In this document: piece by piece, positions 30,676-39,717 of the stretch
How positions within the stretch are numbered: position 1 is the stretch's first letter
Layout of the letters: each line of letters opens with the position of its first letter
Assembly (NCBI GenBank): GCA_041752735.1
Contig: JBGSVW010000007.1
Coordinates: forward strand, 1-64,000
Reading direction: 5' to 3'
Source: UBA1422 sp041752735
GTDB taxonomy: Bacteria > Bacillota > Clostridia > Peptostreptococcales > Anaerovoracaceae
Length of the DNA: 64,000 nucleotides
The notes under the pieces: model-generated
Databases searched by the model: none
What the model saw: only the letters and a program-made list of their open reading frames with translations
What the model was told of the DNA's origin: nothing
Translations under genes and position numbers: made by a program

Positions 30676-32156
30676 TGATTATTCCCATCAATAAGGCAGA
30701 CAAAACCCCATATTACTTGCAGATTTCCCTTGCCATGAAGAAAAAAATCCTGGAAGGGGAGTTGCTGGACGGGTTTCCTTTGCCTTCTGAGCGGGAACTT
30801 GCAACATTCATTGGTGTTCATCGTAATACTGTGACCAAAGCATATAATGAGCTGAAGTCCGAAGGATTGGTAGGTTCCGCCCAAGGTGTTGGTTACCGTG
30901 TTCAGTATGGTGTCGCCGAAGGCTCTTTTGGAGAAAACAGCAAGGGCACCCAAAAACTCTCGAAACAAAAGAGAGTTCATTGGGACTCGTTGATTAAAGA
31001 AGAATACCTAAATTTGGAGAGTGACTTTGACGACCTTTATTCCAAATCCTATGATACAGGCTCTATATCTTTTGCCGGGGGGATTTCTTCTCCCAGCATC
31101 TATCTGAAAAAAGACATTTCAACCAGTATTCATCAAATGCTATCTCATAGCAAGGGCATGTCCTATTTTCATACGCCATATGCAGGAGATTTGACTTTAC
31201 GCAAACATCTGGCGTCTTTTTTACATGGAAAAGGGATTTCTGTGGATGCAGCCGGAATCCAAGTCTTTTCTGAGATGAATCAAGCGCTGGACTTCCTTAT
31301 CACACTGATGCTCAAACCAGGGGACACAGTCATAACGGAAGAACCCCTTTCGCCGGACGTATATCGAACAATCAAACTGGCCGGAGGCAAGATTGTGTCT
31401 GTGCCTGTTGACGAAGAAGGTATGTTATGTGACCATTTGGCTCCACTGATTGAAAAACATCAACCCAGATTTATTTATGTGAACTCAAGTTATCAAGATC
31501 CCACAGGAACTTGCCTTTCCCTCGCCAGAAGACAACAGTTATTGGCACTATCCTATCAATACAGAATTCCTCTGATTGAGGAAGATGCCGCATCTGATTT
31601 ATGTTATAACGGACCTAATATCCCCAGACTAAAAGCCATGGATCGAGGGAACAACGTGGTCTATATCTTTTCTTTCTCCCTGACCTTTGTTCCGGGGGTT
31701 AGCATTGCCTTTGTAGCTGGACCGAAAACCCTGATAGATAGCCTGGCAAATTTGGTATCTGTCAGACTTGTCTCTTTGGATTGGCTGTCTCAAAAGATGT
31801 TGGCCCAATCATTTGAAACACACCTGTATTATGACAAACTTAAAATCTTCCAGGAAGAATACCGCAAGAAATTAGAACGGATGTGCGGTTACTTGGATCG
31901 GTTGAAAAGCAGAGGCGTTACATATCGGAAACCTGACGGCGGTGTTTATATCTGGTGCAAAATGCCTGATGACATGGACATGAAGCAGTTCTTTCACGAC
32001 ATCGAACAACAGGGAGTTTCCTTTGTGCCGGGAAATGTGTTCTACCCCGAAAAGCACCGAGGCAGTTCATACATTCGCCTCAATTTTTCATATCCGACAC
32101 CGGAACAAATTGAACGGGGAATGAAGATTATTTACGATTATGTACTGGCACATTAA
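30675..32156 (+). CDS. MocR/PdxR-type GntR regulator with aminotransferase-like domain lacking PLP lysine
   Basis: A 493-residue protein. Residues about 8-75 are a GntR winged HTH (PLPSERELATFIGVHRNTVTKAYNELKSEGLV). Residues about 120-493 are a class I aminotransferase fold used as a sensor. The position of the Schiff-base lysine (normally SFSKxxxPG) reads SFSLTFVPG, with Leu336. The pyridine-contact motif normally EDDYDSE reads EEDAASD, and the usual HQNPTG reads YQDPTG. Covalent PLP binding is therefore unlikely. It starts at ATG 30675, overlapping the upstream stop by one base. It lies 124 bases before the arginine deiminase operon in the same direction and may control it; that link is inference. 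Confidence 0.88.
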   Translation: MIIPINKADKTPYYLQISLAMKKKILEGELLDGFPLPSERELATFIGVHRNTVTKAYNELKSEGLVGSAQGVGYRVQYGVAEGSFGENSKGTQKLSKQKRVHWDSLIKEEYLNLESDFDDLYSKSYDTGSISFAGGISSPSIYLKKDISTSIHQMLSHSKGMSYFHTPYAGDLTLRKHLASFLHGKGISVDAAGIQVFSEMNQALDFLITLMLKPGDTVITEEPLSPDVYRTIKLAGGKIVSVPVDEEGMLCDHLAPLIEKHQPRFIYVNSSYQDPTGTCLSLARRQQLLALSYQYRIPLIEEDAASDLCYNGPNIPRLKAMDRGNNVVYIFSFSLTFVPGVSIAFVAGPKTLIDSLANLVSVRLVSLDWLSQKMLAQSFETHLYYDKLKIFQEEYRKKLERMCGYLDRLKSRGVTYRKPDGGVYIWCKMPDDMDMKQFFHDIEQQGVSFVPGNVFYPEKHRGSSYIRLNFSYPTPEQIERGMKIIYDYVLAH

Positions 32157-32280
32157 AAAAGATTATAACTGGCACTTTTATTTTCAACATTTAAGAGTAT
32201 TATGATGTTAGGACAACTCTGTTTTGTAAATAGATTAAATATAAATTTTCAAATGGTAATGTAATAAGGAGGATTCAAAA
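32157..32280 (+). promoter_or_regulatory. Leader/control region of the arginine deiminase genes
   Basis: The AT-rich gap before the first arc gene holds a likely promoter, but no strong consensus box pair. The arms AACAT and ATGTT (about 32189-32211) form a weak inverted repeat. I found no convincing ArgR box or Crp/Fnr palindrome. The ribosome site AAGGAGG (32268-32274) is strong. Confidence 0.35.
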
Positions 32281-33276
32281 ATGGGTGTAAATTTAAAAGG
32301 AAGAAGCTTTTTAACATTGATGGACTTTAGTCCGGAAGAAATTCGATATATGCTGGATCTTGCCCACGATTTAAAGGCAAAAAAACGCGCAGGGATTCAC
32401 AACGAAGTACTGAAAGGCAAAAACATTGTCTTGCTGTTTGAAAAGACTTCCACACGAACTCGTTGTGCATTTGAAGTTGCTTGCCTGGACGAAGGCGCCC
32501 ACGTAACATTTCTGGATTCCGGAAGCTCACAGATGGGCAAAAAAGAATCCCTTGAAGATACCGCTAAGGTTCTAGGAAGGTTCTTTGATGGAATCGAATA
32601 CCGTGGCTACGAGCAATCGGTTGTGGAAGAGTTGGCGAAGCACGCAGGTGTGCCTATTTGGAACGGTCTGACAGACATCGACCATCCCACACAAATTTTA
32701 GCCGATCTGATGACCATTGAAGAGCACGTTGCCAAACCTCTAAACAAAGTCAAAGTGGTATTTTGCGGAGACATTCGAAACAATATGAGCTATGCATGGA
32801 TGTATGGTTGTGCAAAACTGGGTATGCACTATGTCGCTTACGGACCGGATGTGATGGCTGCTGAATTGGACAAAGAAGTACTTAAGAAAGTTCAGGAAGT
32901 TGCGGCAAAGACCGGTGCAACCATCGAAGTATCTTCAAACCCGGATATTCTTAAAGGCGCAGATGTTATTTATACTGATATTTGGGCATCCATGGGTGAA
33001 GAAGCACAAATCCCCGAACGAGTCAAACTCTTGACACCTTATCGAGTCACCATGGAAATGCTAAATGCGACTGGAAACAGCGATGTGGTTTTCCTGCATT
33101 GCCTCCCATCCTTCCATGATTTCGAAACCAAAATGGCCAAAACCCAAAAGGAAGAGGGATATGACATTCGGGAAGTCACCGATGAAGTATTCAGAAGTCG
33201 ACATTCAAAAGTATTTGATGAAGCAGAAAACAGACTTCATTCCATTAAGGCAGTCATCGTCGCTACGATTGCGTAA
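32281..33276 (+). CDS. arcB: Ornithine carbamoyltransferase (catabolic context)
   Basis: A 331-residue enzyme interconverting citrulline plus phosphate and ornithine plus carbamoyl phosphate. The carbamoyl-phosphate loop is EKTSTRTRCAFEVA, the second-substrate loops are DIDHPTQILADLMT and HCLPSFHD (HCLP with the catalytic Cys), and the ornithine region is DIWASMGEE. Because arcA and arcC follow at once, it probably works in the catabolic direction to give carbamoyl phosphate for ATP. AAGGAGG lies six bases before the ATG. Confidence 0.96.
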   Translation: MGVNLKGRSFLTLMDFSPEEIRYMLDLAHDLKAKKRAGIHNEVLKGKNIVLLFEKTSTRTRCAFEVACLDEGAHVTFLDSGSSQMGKKESLEDTAKVLGRFFDGIEYRGYEQSVVEELAKHAGVPIWNGLTDIDHPTQILADLMTIEEHVAKPLNKVKVVFCGDIRNNMSYAWMYGCAKLGMHYVAYGPDVMAAELDKEVLKKVQEVAAKTGATIEVSSNPDILKGADVIYTDIWASMGEEAQIPERVKLLTPYRVTMEMLNATGNSDVVFLHCLPSFHDFETKMAKTQKEEGYDIREVTDEVFRSRHSKVFDEAENRLHSIKAVIVATIA

Positions 33277-33330
33277 CAAACACAATTTAATATAGCAGAA
33301 CATTTTTCTTATACCGGAAGGAGGACCATC

Positions 33331-34551
33331 ATGTCCGGAGGAATACACAATTATTCAGAAATAGGAAAGTTAAAGAAAGTGCTACTTCATCGTTTAGGCA
33401 ATGAAATTGAAGCCCTGGTACCGGCCAATTTTGAAAGACTGCTTTTTGATGATATCCCGTATCTAAAAGTGGCGCAACAGGAGCACGATTTGTTCGCCAA
33501 ACTACTTCGCGATAACGGCACAGAAGTAGTCTATTATGTGGATGAAACTGAGAAAGCCCTAAAAGACATAACGGTCAGAAAAAGTTTTGTTGAAGATTTC
33601 CTAACGGAGAGCAACATCACATCTCCCGGCATGCGTGAATCCTTGACGGATTTTCTGCTGAAAAAACCCGCCAGAGAAATGGTTGAAACTGTTATCTCAG
33701 GCATCAAGAAGAACGATGTTGAAGTATCCCACATTGCTTCCTTGGCGGACTTCATCGCCTCGGCATATCCGTATTATACAGACCCCATGCCCAACTTATA
33801 CTTTACAAGAGATCCAGGCGCTTGCCTGGCTGATGGGCTTAACGTGCATCACATGAGCACCAAAGCCAGAAGGCGTGAAGCATTACTGCTAAAGTATATG
33901 TATATGCAAAATAAAGATTTTGCACCGGAAGGCACAAACCTCTGGTATGACTACAACCAGGATTATTCTATTGAAGGTGGCGATGTGTTGGTACTTTCCA
34001 AAGACATCATTGGAATTGGATTAAGTGAACGAACAACGGCCTGTGGCATTGAGCGCTTTGCAGAAAATATACTGAGCAAATCCACTTTCAAAAAAATTCT
34101 AGTATTTGATATTCCAAAGACCAGAGCTTTTATGCATTTGGATACGGTATTTACAATGGTGGATTATGACAAGTTTACAATCCATCCGGAAATTGAAGGA
34201 CCTTTACAGATTTATGCAATCACATTGGGTCCAAACAAGCAAATCCGTTTCGAAAGCCTGCAGGATGGACTCCAGCACATTTTGAGCACTGAATTGAGAC
34301 TTCCCGCAGTAGAACTGATTCGATGTGGCGGAGACGATGCCATTGCAGCCCAGAGGGAACAGTGGAACGACGGCTCCAATACCCTTGCTATTGCACCGGG
34401 CGTTGTCATCACCTACGAACGAAATTATGTGACCAATGACCTGATGGACAAAAAAGGCGTCAAAGTCATCACAATGCCCAGCTCAGAACTTTCAAGAGGT
34501 CGTGGTGGCCCCAGATGCATGAGTTGCCCGGTATCAAGGGAAGACATATAG
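33331..34551 (+). CDS. arcA: Arginine deiminase
   Basis: A 406-residue guanidino-modifying enzyme that hydrolyses arginine to citrulline and ammonia. Conserved sites: YFTRDPGAC, IEGGDVLVLS with substrate Asp/Glu residues, AFMHLDTVFTMVD with the catalytic His, and the nucleophilic Cys in GGPRCMSCP near the C-terminus. Length is typical. A GGAAGGAGGA ribosome site precedes the start. It follows arcB by 54 bases. The pathway order here is arcB-arcA-arcC, and no arginine/ornithine antiporter gene is adjacent. Confidence 0.97.
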   Translation: MSGGIHNYSEIGKLKKVLLHRLGNEIEALVPANFERLLFDDIPYLKVAQQEHDLFAKLLRDNGTEVVYYVDETEKALKDITVRKSFVEDFLTESNITSPGMRESLTDFLLKKPAREMVETVISGIKKNDVEVSHIASLADFIASAYPYYTDPMPNLYFTRDPGACLADGLNVHHMSTKARRREALLLKYMYMQNKDFAPEGTNLWYDYNQDYSIEGGDVLVLSKDIIGIGLSERTTACGIERFAENILSKSTFKKILVFDIPKTRAFMHLDTVFTMVDYDKFTIHPEIEGPLQIYAITLGPNKQIRFESLQDGLQHILSTELRLPAVELIRCGGDDAIAAQREQWNDGSNTLAIAPGVVITYERNYVTNDLMDKKGVKVITMPSSELSRGRGGPRCMSCPVSREDI

Positions 34552-34609
34552 TAACAACCATTCCCACCGGCAAAATATTATCAAACTGTCAAAATACAAG
34601 GAGAAATGT

Positions 34610-35557
34610 ATGAGTAAACCAAGAATCATTGTTGCTTTAGGCGGTAACGCTTTGCAATCCGGAGACGGTCCAGCCACCGCTGAGGCCCAGCTGGAAGTCG
34701 TAAAAACAACCTGTGAATTCATTGCAGAAATCAGCTCTATGGGATATGAAATGGGTATCGTTCATGGTAATGGTCCCCAAGTGGGAAGAATTCTTTTAGC
34801 ATCAGAAACCGCTAAGAATGTCACACCTCCCATGCCGTTTGATGTCTGCGGAGCAATGTCACAAGGATATATTGGATACCATTTGCAGCAATGCCTCAAA
34901 TACTCTTTAAACAAAAGAGGGTTGGACATTCCTGTAGCTACGGTTGCAACACAAATGGTCGTCGACAAAGACGATCCCGGTTTCCAAAAGCCAAGTAAAC
35001 CCATCGGACCTTTTTATTCTGAGGCAGAAGCCAAAAGTATCGCTGACAAGCAGGGATTTACCATGAAAGAAGATGCCGGCAGAGGCTGGCGCCGAGTGGT
35101 TGCTTCTCCCATACCCACTAGAATCGTCGAAATCGAAGCCGTAAAAACATTATGGGATACAACAGTGGTAATCAGTTGCGGTGGAGGCGGCATTCCTGTC
35201 ATTGAACATGAAGATGGAAGGTTGGAAGGCGTTGCTGCAGTCATAGACAAGGATTTCGCAGCAGAATTGCTGGCTGAAAGCGTGGACGCTGACGTATTGA
35301 TGATTCTTACCGAGGTTGAAAAGGTGGCCATCAATTACAACAAACCAAACCAAGAAAATCTATCAACTATGAATTTGGCCGAAGCCAACAAGCATGTTGC
35401 CGACGGACAGTTTGCACCGGGAAGCATGTTGCCAAAGGTTCAAGCCGCCATGAAATTCATCGAAAAAAATCCTAGCAAAAAAGCCATCATCACTTCCCTG
35501 GACAAAGCCGTTTTGGCACTCGAGGGCAAGACCGGAACCATCATCACCAACGCGTAA
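34610..35557 (+). CDS. arcC: Carbamate kinase
   Basis: A 315-residue amino-acid-kinase-fold enzyme that moves phosphate from carbamoyl phosphate to ADP, the ATP-yielding last step of the arginine deiminase pathway. Signatures: RIIVALGGNALQ, VHGNGPQVGRI, GRGWRRVVASP, VISCGGGGIPVI, and VIDKDFAAELLAE. AAGGAGA precedes the start. It ends 40 bases before a strong terminator, which closes the arcBAC unit. Confidence 0.97.
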   Translation: MSKPRIIVALGGNALQSGDGPATAEAQLEVVKTTCEFIAEISSMGYEMGIVHGNGPQVGRILLASETAKNVTPPMPFDVCGAMSQGYIGYHLQQCLKYSLNKRGLDIPVATVATQMVVDKDDPGFQKPSKPIGPFYSEAEAKSIADKQGFTMKEDAGRGWRRVVASPIPTRIVEIEAVKTLWDTTVVISCGGGGIPVIEHEDGRLEGVAAVIDKDFAAELLAESVDADVLMILTEVEKVAINYNKPNQENLSTMNLAEANKHVADGQFAPGSMLPKVQAAMKFIEKNPSKKAIITSLDKAVLALEGKTGTIITNA

Positions 35558-35599
35558 CTGTGAACTGAAACCCGTTTCTTTTGCAGAAATACAGATAAG

Positions 35600-35642
35600 A
35601 CAGCACTTACAACGGAATCCCCCGATGTAAGTGCTGTTTTTG
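35600..35642 (+). terminator. Terminator of the arc operon
   Basis: An 11-bp stem ACAGCACTTAC (35600-35610) and GTAAGTGCTGT (35627-35637) with a 16-base loop runs into TTTTTG. It separates the arc genes from the CYTH-tig-clp unit. Confidence 0.85.
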
Positions 35643-35686
35643 TTTGGATAACCACATGAAAGCTTGGGATAGTTGGGGATTTTTGG

Positions 35687-35715
35687 TTGTATTTTTCACA
35701 TATTAATGGTAAAAT
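35687..35715 (+). promoter_or_regulatory. Promoter of the CYTH-tig-clp unit
   Basis: TTGTAT (35687-35692), 17 bp, TAAAAT (35710-35715), with TGG just before the -10 giving an extended -10. The leader is about 25 bases and contains GAAAGG. Confidence 0.6.
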
Positions 35716-35746
35716 ATTTGAGTTCGCAACGAAAGAAAGGAACCTT

Positions 35747-36373
35747 ATGGAAATAGAACTAAAGTACTCCATTGGGACGGTCGAAATCGCTGACGCCATA
35801 TGGGAAGATGATGAAATAAGACTGATGGAAGAGGACGGATCTCGATGTCGGGAAGAATTAAGTGCCATCTACTATGACACAGATGAATTCGACCTTCTGA
35901 AACATGACATCGCGTTTCGAATCAGAGAAGAAGGAACCCGTGTCATCGCTACACTCAAATGGAATGGCAAAACCGTTGGCGCACTTCATACCAGAGAAGA
36001 GCTAAACGTGAATCTGGGAGAAGGCAAATGCACGGACATACCAGATCCCACAGTGTTTTCCCAGAGTGAAATCGGGGCGGAACTCCTTGAACTAATCGGT
36101 GAAAAGACCCTTTATGGCTTCATCGAAGTTCATGTTTCAAGACGAAAGCTAAGGGTAGATAACAATGAGGCTATATTTGAAATCGCACTGGATTCCGGGT
36201 CGGTTGTGACCAAAAACGGAAGGTGTTTCATATCTGAAGCAGAAATTGAACTATACTCCGGAAAAGCAGATGAACTCATCTCTTTAGGAGAACGTCTGGC
36301 ACAGAAATATGCACTGGTGCCGGAAACAAGAAGTAAATTCGCACGGGGCCTGGCCCTGCTTGGTAAAATTTAG
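35747..36373 (+). CDS. CYTH domain protein (triphosphate tunnel metalloenzyme)
   Basis: A 208-residue CYTH protein. The N-terminal MEIELKYS carries the ExExK signature, and later basic residues of the tunnel include FRIREEGTRVIATLKWNGK. The later part holds SRRKLRVDNNEAIFEIALDSG and EAEIELYSGKADELI. Family members hydrolyse inorganic tripolyphosphate or thiamine triphosphate, or make cAMP; bacterial stand-alone copies are most often triphosphatases. The ATG at 35747 follows GAAAGG. It is first in a unit continuing into tig and the Clp/Lon proteases. Confidence 0.88.
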   Translation: MEIELKYSIGTVEIADAIWEDDEIRLMEEDGSRCREELSAIYYDTDEFDLLKHDIAFRIREEGTRVIATLKWNGKTVGALHTREELNVNLGEGKCTDIPDPTVFSQSEIGAELLELIGEKTLYGFIEVHVSRRKLRVDNNEAIFEIALDSGSVVTKNGRCFISEAEIELYSGKADELISLGERLAQKYALVPETRSKFARGLALLGKI

Positions 36374-36400
36374 CAAAATATTTTGAAGGAGAAACAATTC

Positions 36401-37684
36401 ATGAAAGCAACATTTATTTCAAAAGAAAAGAACAACGCAAAATTCAGCGTAGAATTCACAGCGGAAGAGCTGGAACAGGCAATGATTAAGGAATACCAAG
36501 ACACCAAAGACAAGTACCAGATTGATGGCTTTCGAAAAGGTAAAGCCCCCCGAAGCATATTGGAAAAGCATTTTGGAGAAGGGATTTTCTTGGAAGGCGC
36601 TATCAATACAATGATTAATGACGCTTACCCAAAAGCAGCCGACGAGCTGGGACTGGAAGTCATTGACAGACCTACCGTGGATTTCGGGGATGTTGAAAAA
36701 GGCAAGGGCTTTACGATTACCGTTTCAGTGGATGTTTATCCCGAAGTATCCGTAAAAGATTACTTGGGCGTCAAGTCCGAAAAAATAAGTGTTGAAGTAC
36801 TGGATGCCGACGTTGATGCCGAAATCGAAAAAATGCAGCAACGGAATGCACGTATGGTTGTCGTTGAGCGACCTGCTGAAAATGGAGACACGGTACTATT
36901 AAATTACAAAGGATTTGTAGGCGATCACCAGTTTGAAGGTGGCACCGCCGAACAACAGCCTTTGAAGCTGGGTTCAAACACATTCATTCCCGGATTTGAG
37001 GAGCAACTGGTTGGAATTTGTATCAACGAAGACCGTGACGTGAAGGTAACCTTCCCCGAAGAGTATCATTCAGAAGAACTGGCAGGCAAAGAAGCCATCT
37101 TCAAATGCAGTGTCAATGAAATCAAAGCCGAAGAAAAGCCTGTACTAGATGATGATTTTGCAAAAGATGTCAGCGAATTCGACACTCTTGCAGATTTGAA
37201 AGCCGACACCAAAACTAAATTGAAGGAAGCAAAAGAAGCACAAGCATTGCTCAAGATGAAGGATTCAGTTCTTGCAAAAGTATATGAAGCCAACGAAATT
37301 GACATTCCCGAAGTATTGGTAGAAGATGAAATCACCTCTATGATGCAGGAATTTGACCAGCAGTTGCGATCCCAAGGTTTGGATCTCGAGAAATATTTCG
37401 AATATCTTCAGAAGGATCAAGCTGAATTTAGAACTGAACTAAGAGACGATGCGTTCCGAAAGGTGAAAACCCGGATGATCGTTTCCGCCATTGCTCAGGC
37501 TGAAGGGATTACCGTCACACCGGAAGAACTGGAAGCGGATATTGACATGATGGCTGCGCAGTACAAAATCGAACCGGCAAAAATCAAAGAAATGCTAGGT
37601 GCTGAAAATCTTGCATTCCTTGAGAAGGACATTAAAATGCGTAAAGCAATGGACTTCGTTTTCGATAAGGCAATCATCAAATAA
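36401..37684 (+). CDS. tig: Trigger factor
   Basis: A 427-residue ribosome-bound chaperone and peptidyl-prolyl isomerase. The N-domain includes the ribosome-contact region GFRKGKAPRSILEKHFGEG. The FKBP-type isomerase domain (about residues 155-240) is NGDTVLLNYKGFVGDHQFEGG and FIPGFEEQLVG. The C-terminal helical arms run to FDKAIIK. GAAGGAGAA lies before ATG 36401; an upstream ATG at 36383 precedes that site. The tig-clpP-clpX-lon order is a standard Bacillota arrangement. Confidence 0.97.
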   Translation: MKATFISKEKNNAKFSVEFTAEELEQAMIKEYQDTKDKYQIDGFRKGKAPRSILEKHFGEGIFLEGAINTMINDAYPKAADELGLEVIDRPTVDFGDVEKGKGFTITVSVDVYPEVSVKDYLGVKSEKISVEVLDADVDAEIEKMQQRNARMVVVERPAENGDTVLLNYKGFVGDHQFEGGTAEQQPLKLGSNTFIPGFEEQLVGICINEDRDVKVTFPEEYHSEELAGKEAIFKCSVNEIKAEEKPVLDDDFAKDVSEFDTLADLKADTKTKLKEAKEAQALLKMKDSVLAKVYEANEIDIPEVLVEDEITSMMQEFDQQLRSQGLDLEKYFEYLQKDQAEFRTELRDDAFRKVKTRMIVSAIAQAEGITVTPEELEADIDMMAAQYKIEPAKIKEMLGAENLAFLEKDIKMRKAMDFVFDKAIIK

Positions 37685-37718
37685 TGAGATGCCAAAGACC
37701 ACAGGAAGGAGAGGCAAT

Positions 37719-38300
37719 ATGGCTTTAATTCCATATGTAATTGAACAGGACGGAAGGGGCGAACGCTCCTATGACATCTATTCCAGAATGCTAAAAGACC
37801 GAATTATATTCATTGGTGAGGCCATCGATGAACATTTGGCTAGCTTGGTTGTTGCACAGCTTCTGTTTCTGGAAGCAGAAGACCCCGAAAAGGATATCTG
37901 TATCTATATCAATAGCCCCGGTGGCTCAGTAACGGCTGGTATGGCTATCTATGATACCATGCAATATGTCAAACCGGACATTTCCACTATTTGTGTGGGC
38001 ATGGCTGCCAGTATGGGAGCATTCCTGCTATCCGCTGGAACCAAAGGCAAACGCTTTGCCTTGCCCAATGCTGAAATTATGATTCATCAGCCCTTGGGCG
38101 GAATCAATGGGCAGGCAGAGGACATTAGAATCCATGCAGAGTGGATCATTAAAACCAGAGAAAAACTCAATGTCATTCTCAGCAAAAATACCGGACAGCC
38201 ACTGACTACCATCGAAAAAGACACGGATCGGGACAACTTCATGAGTGCACCTGAAGCAGCAGCTTATGGTTTGGTGGACAAAGTCATTACATCCCGATAA
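37719..38300 (+). CDS. clpP: ATP-dependent Clp protease proteolytic subunit
   Basis: A 193-residue serine protease. The triad is Ser in GMAASMGAFLLS (about residue 98), His in MIHQPLGG, and Asp in KDTDRDNFMS. The N-terminal IPYVIEQDGRGERSYDIYSRMLKDRIIF is the usual family start. AAGGAGAGG precedes ATG 37719, 34 bases after tig. It forms a tetradecamer with the ClpX ATPase encoded next. Confidence 0.98.
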   Translation: MALIPYVIEQDGRGERSYDIYSRMLKDRIIFIGEAIDEHLASLVVAQLLFLEAEDPEKDICIYINSPGGSVTAGMAIYDTMQYVKPDISTICVGMAASMGAFLLSAGTKGKRFALPNAEIMIHQPLGGINGQAEDIRIHAEWIIKTREKLNVILSKNTGQPLTTIEKDTDRDNFMSAPEAAAYGLVDKVITSR

Positions 38301-38311
38301 ATCAATTCTTT

Positions 38312-38339
38312 AACTCATAACTCATAACTCATAACTCAT
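38312..38339 (+). repeat. Heptanucleotide tandem repeat between clpP and clpX
   Basis: Four perfect copies of AACTCAT in a row occupy most of the 85-base clpP-clpX gap. The unit is 7 bp, so copy-number change would alter spacing rather than any reading frame. It looks like a slippage-generated microsatellite. Confidence 0.85.
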
Positions 38340-38385
38340 AAATATTTAGACCCCACAACCCCAAAATTAGGAGAAAACCAACCTT

Positions 38386-39648
38386 ATGACCAAATACGAC
38401 GAAAATTTTGAAATAAAGTGTTCATTTTGCGGCAGACCCCAAAGCCAGGTCAAACGACTGGTGGCGGGACCTGAAGTTTATATTTGCAATGAATGCGTAG
38501 ACCTTTGTCTGGACATTATCAAAGAAGGACTGGAGGAGCCCAAGGAACTGGAAGAAAGCGGTGAATTTGTGCTGCCCACCCCACGTGAGCTGGCCAAATT
38601 CCTTTCCGAATATGTCATAGGACAAGATGAAGCTAAAAAAGCGCTTTCCGTTGCAGTGTATAACCACTATAAACGGGTCAAGAGCATGACTGCCCTAGAG
38701 CAGGATGGTGTTGAACTCCAAAAGAGCAACATCGTCATGATTGGTCCCACCGGGTCCGGCAAAACTTTACTGGCTCAGACTCTGGCCAAGATTCTACAGG
38801 TGCCATTTGCCATTGCTGATGCTACCGCACTGACAGAAGCCGGTTATGTGGGAGAAGACGTAGAAAACATTCTACTGCGTCTGCTACAAGCTGCTGATTT
38901 CGATGTGGAGAAAGCCCAGCGCGGCATCATTTATGTGGATGAAATCGATAAAATATCCAAAAAATCCGACAACGTTTCCATCACTAGGGACGTGAGTGGA
39001 GAAGGGGTACAACAGGCCCTACTCAAGATTCTGGAAGGAACCGTTGCCAATGTTCCACCCCAAGGAGGACGAAAGCATCCCCATCAGGAGTTCATCCAGT
39101 TTGACACGACAAATGTCATGTTCATTTGTGGCGGAGCCTTTGACGGTCTTGAAAAAATCATCCGCAAAAGGTTGGGCGAAAAGGTCATCGGATTCAATGC
39201 CACTCAAAAGAAAAACGATAAAGATGTGCCGGAAACCCTAAAAATGGTTCAACCGGAAGATTTACTCCGATACGGCTTGATACCAGAGTTTATTGGGCGT
39301 TTGCCAGTAATTGTCACGCTGGACCCTTTAACAGAAGATGCCTTAGTGGAGATTATCACCAAGCCCAAAAATGCCTTGCTGAAACAATACAAAAAACTTT
39401 TTTCCATGGATAATGTGGAACTTGAAATAGAAGAAGATGCCATCCGCAGGATTGCACACAAAGCCCTCGAAAAGAAAACCGGGGCCAGAGGTCTTCGAAA
39501 TATCATGGAAACCATCATGACGGACATCATGTACGAGATTCCTTCTCGCAAAGATGTTGCGAAATGCATTATCACCAAGGCAACAGTAGACGAGGAAGTG
39601 AGGCCGACTTTGGTCCTTTTAGACTCAGATAAAAAGGCGGCTTCCTAG
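38386..39648 (+). CDS. clpX: ATP-dependent Clp protease ATP-binding subunit ClpX
   Basis: A 420-residue AAA+ unfoldase. The N-terminal zinc-binding domain has CSFCGRPQSQVKRL and YICNECVDLC (C4). Walker A is GPTGSGKTLLAQ, Walker B IIYVDEIDKI, sensor regions follow, and the ClpP-docking loop is KVIGF. It unfolds substrates, including tmRNA-tagged proteins, for ClpP. A GGAGAA ribosome site precedes the start. The coding end overlaps a small hairpin AAGGCG/CGCCTT (39634-39656) that may be a weak terminator. Confidence 0.98.
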   Translation: MTKYDENFEIKCSFCGRPQSQVKRLVAGPEVYICNECVDLCLDIIKEGLEEPKELEESGEFVLPTPRELAKFLSEYVIGQDEAKKALSVAVYNHYKRVKSMTALEQDGVELQKSNIVMIGPTGSGKTLLAQTLAKILQVPFAIADATALTEAGYVGEDVENILLRLLQAADFDVEKAQRGIIYVDEIDKISKKSDNVSITRDVSGEGVQQALLKILEGTVANVPPQGGRKHPHQEFIQFDTTNVMFICGGAFDGLEKIIRKRLGEKVIGFNATQKKNDKDVPETLKMVQPEDLLRYGLIPEFIGRLPVIVTLDPLTEDALVEIITKPKNALLKQYKKLFSMDNVELEIEEDAIRRIAHKALEKKTGARGLRNIMETIMTDIMYEIPSRKDVAKCIITKATVDEEVRPTLVLLDSDKKAAS

Positions 39649-39717
39649 GTCGCCTTATTCTTTCACTAGAATGATGCAAATCAACCTAACCCTAACCCCA
39701 TAACCAAGGAGAACACA

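Noticed and set aside
38281..38345. CRISPR-like array at the AACTCAT repeats
   Set aside because: Units are 7 bp and directly abut without spacers.
39634..39660. Strong terminator at the end of clpX
   Set aside because: Six-bp stem with only ATTCTTT behind it; readthrough into lon is likely.
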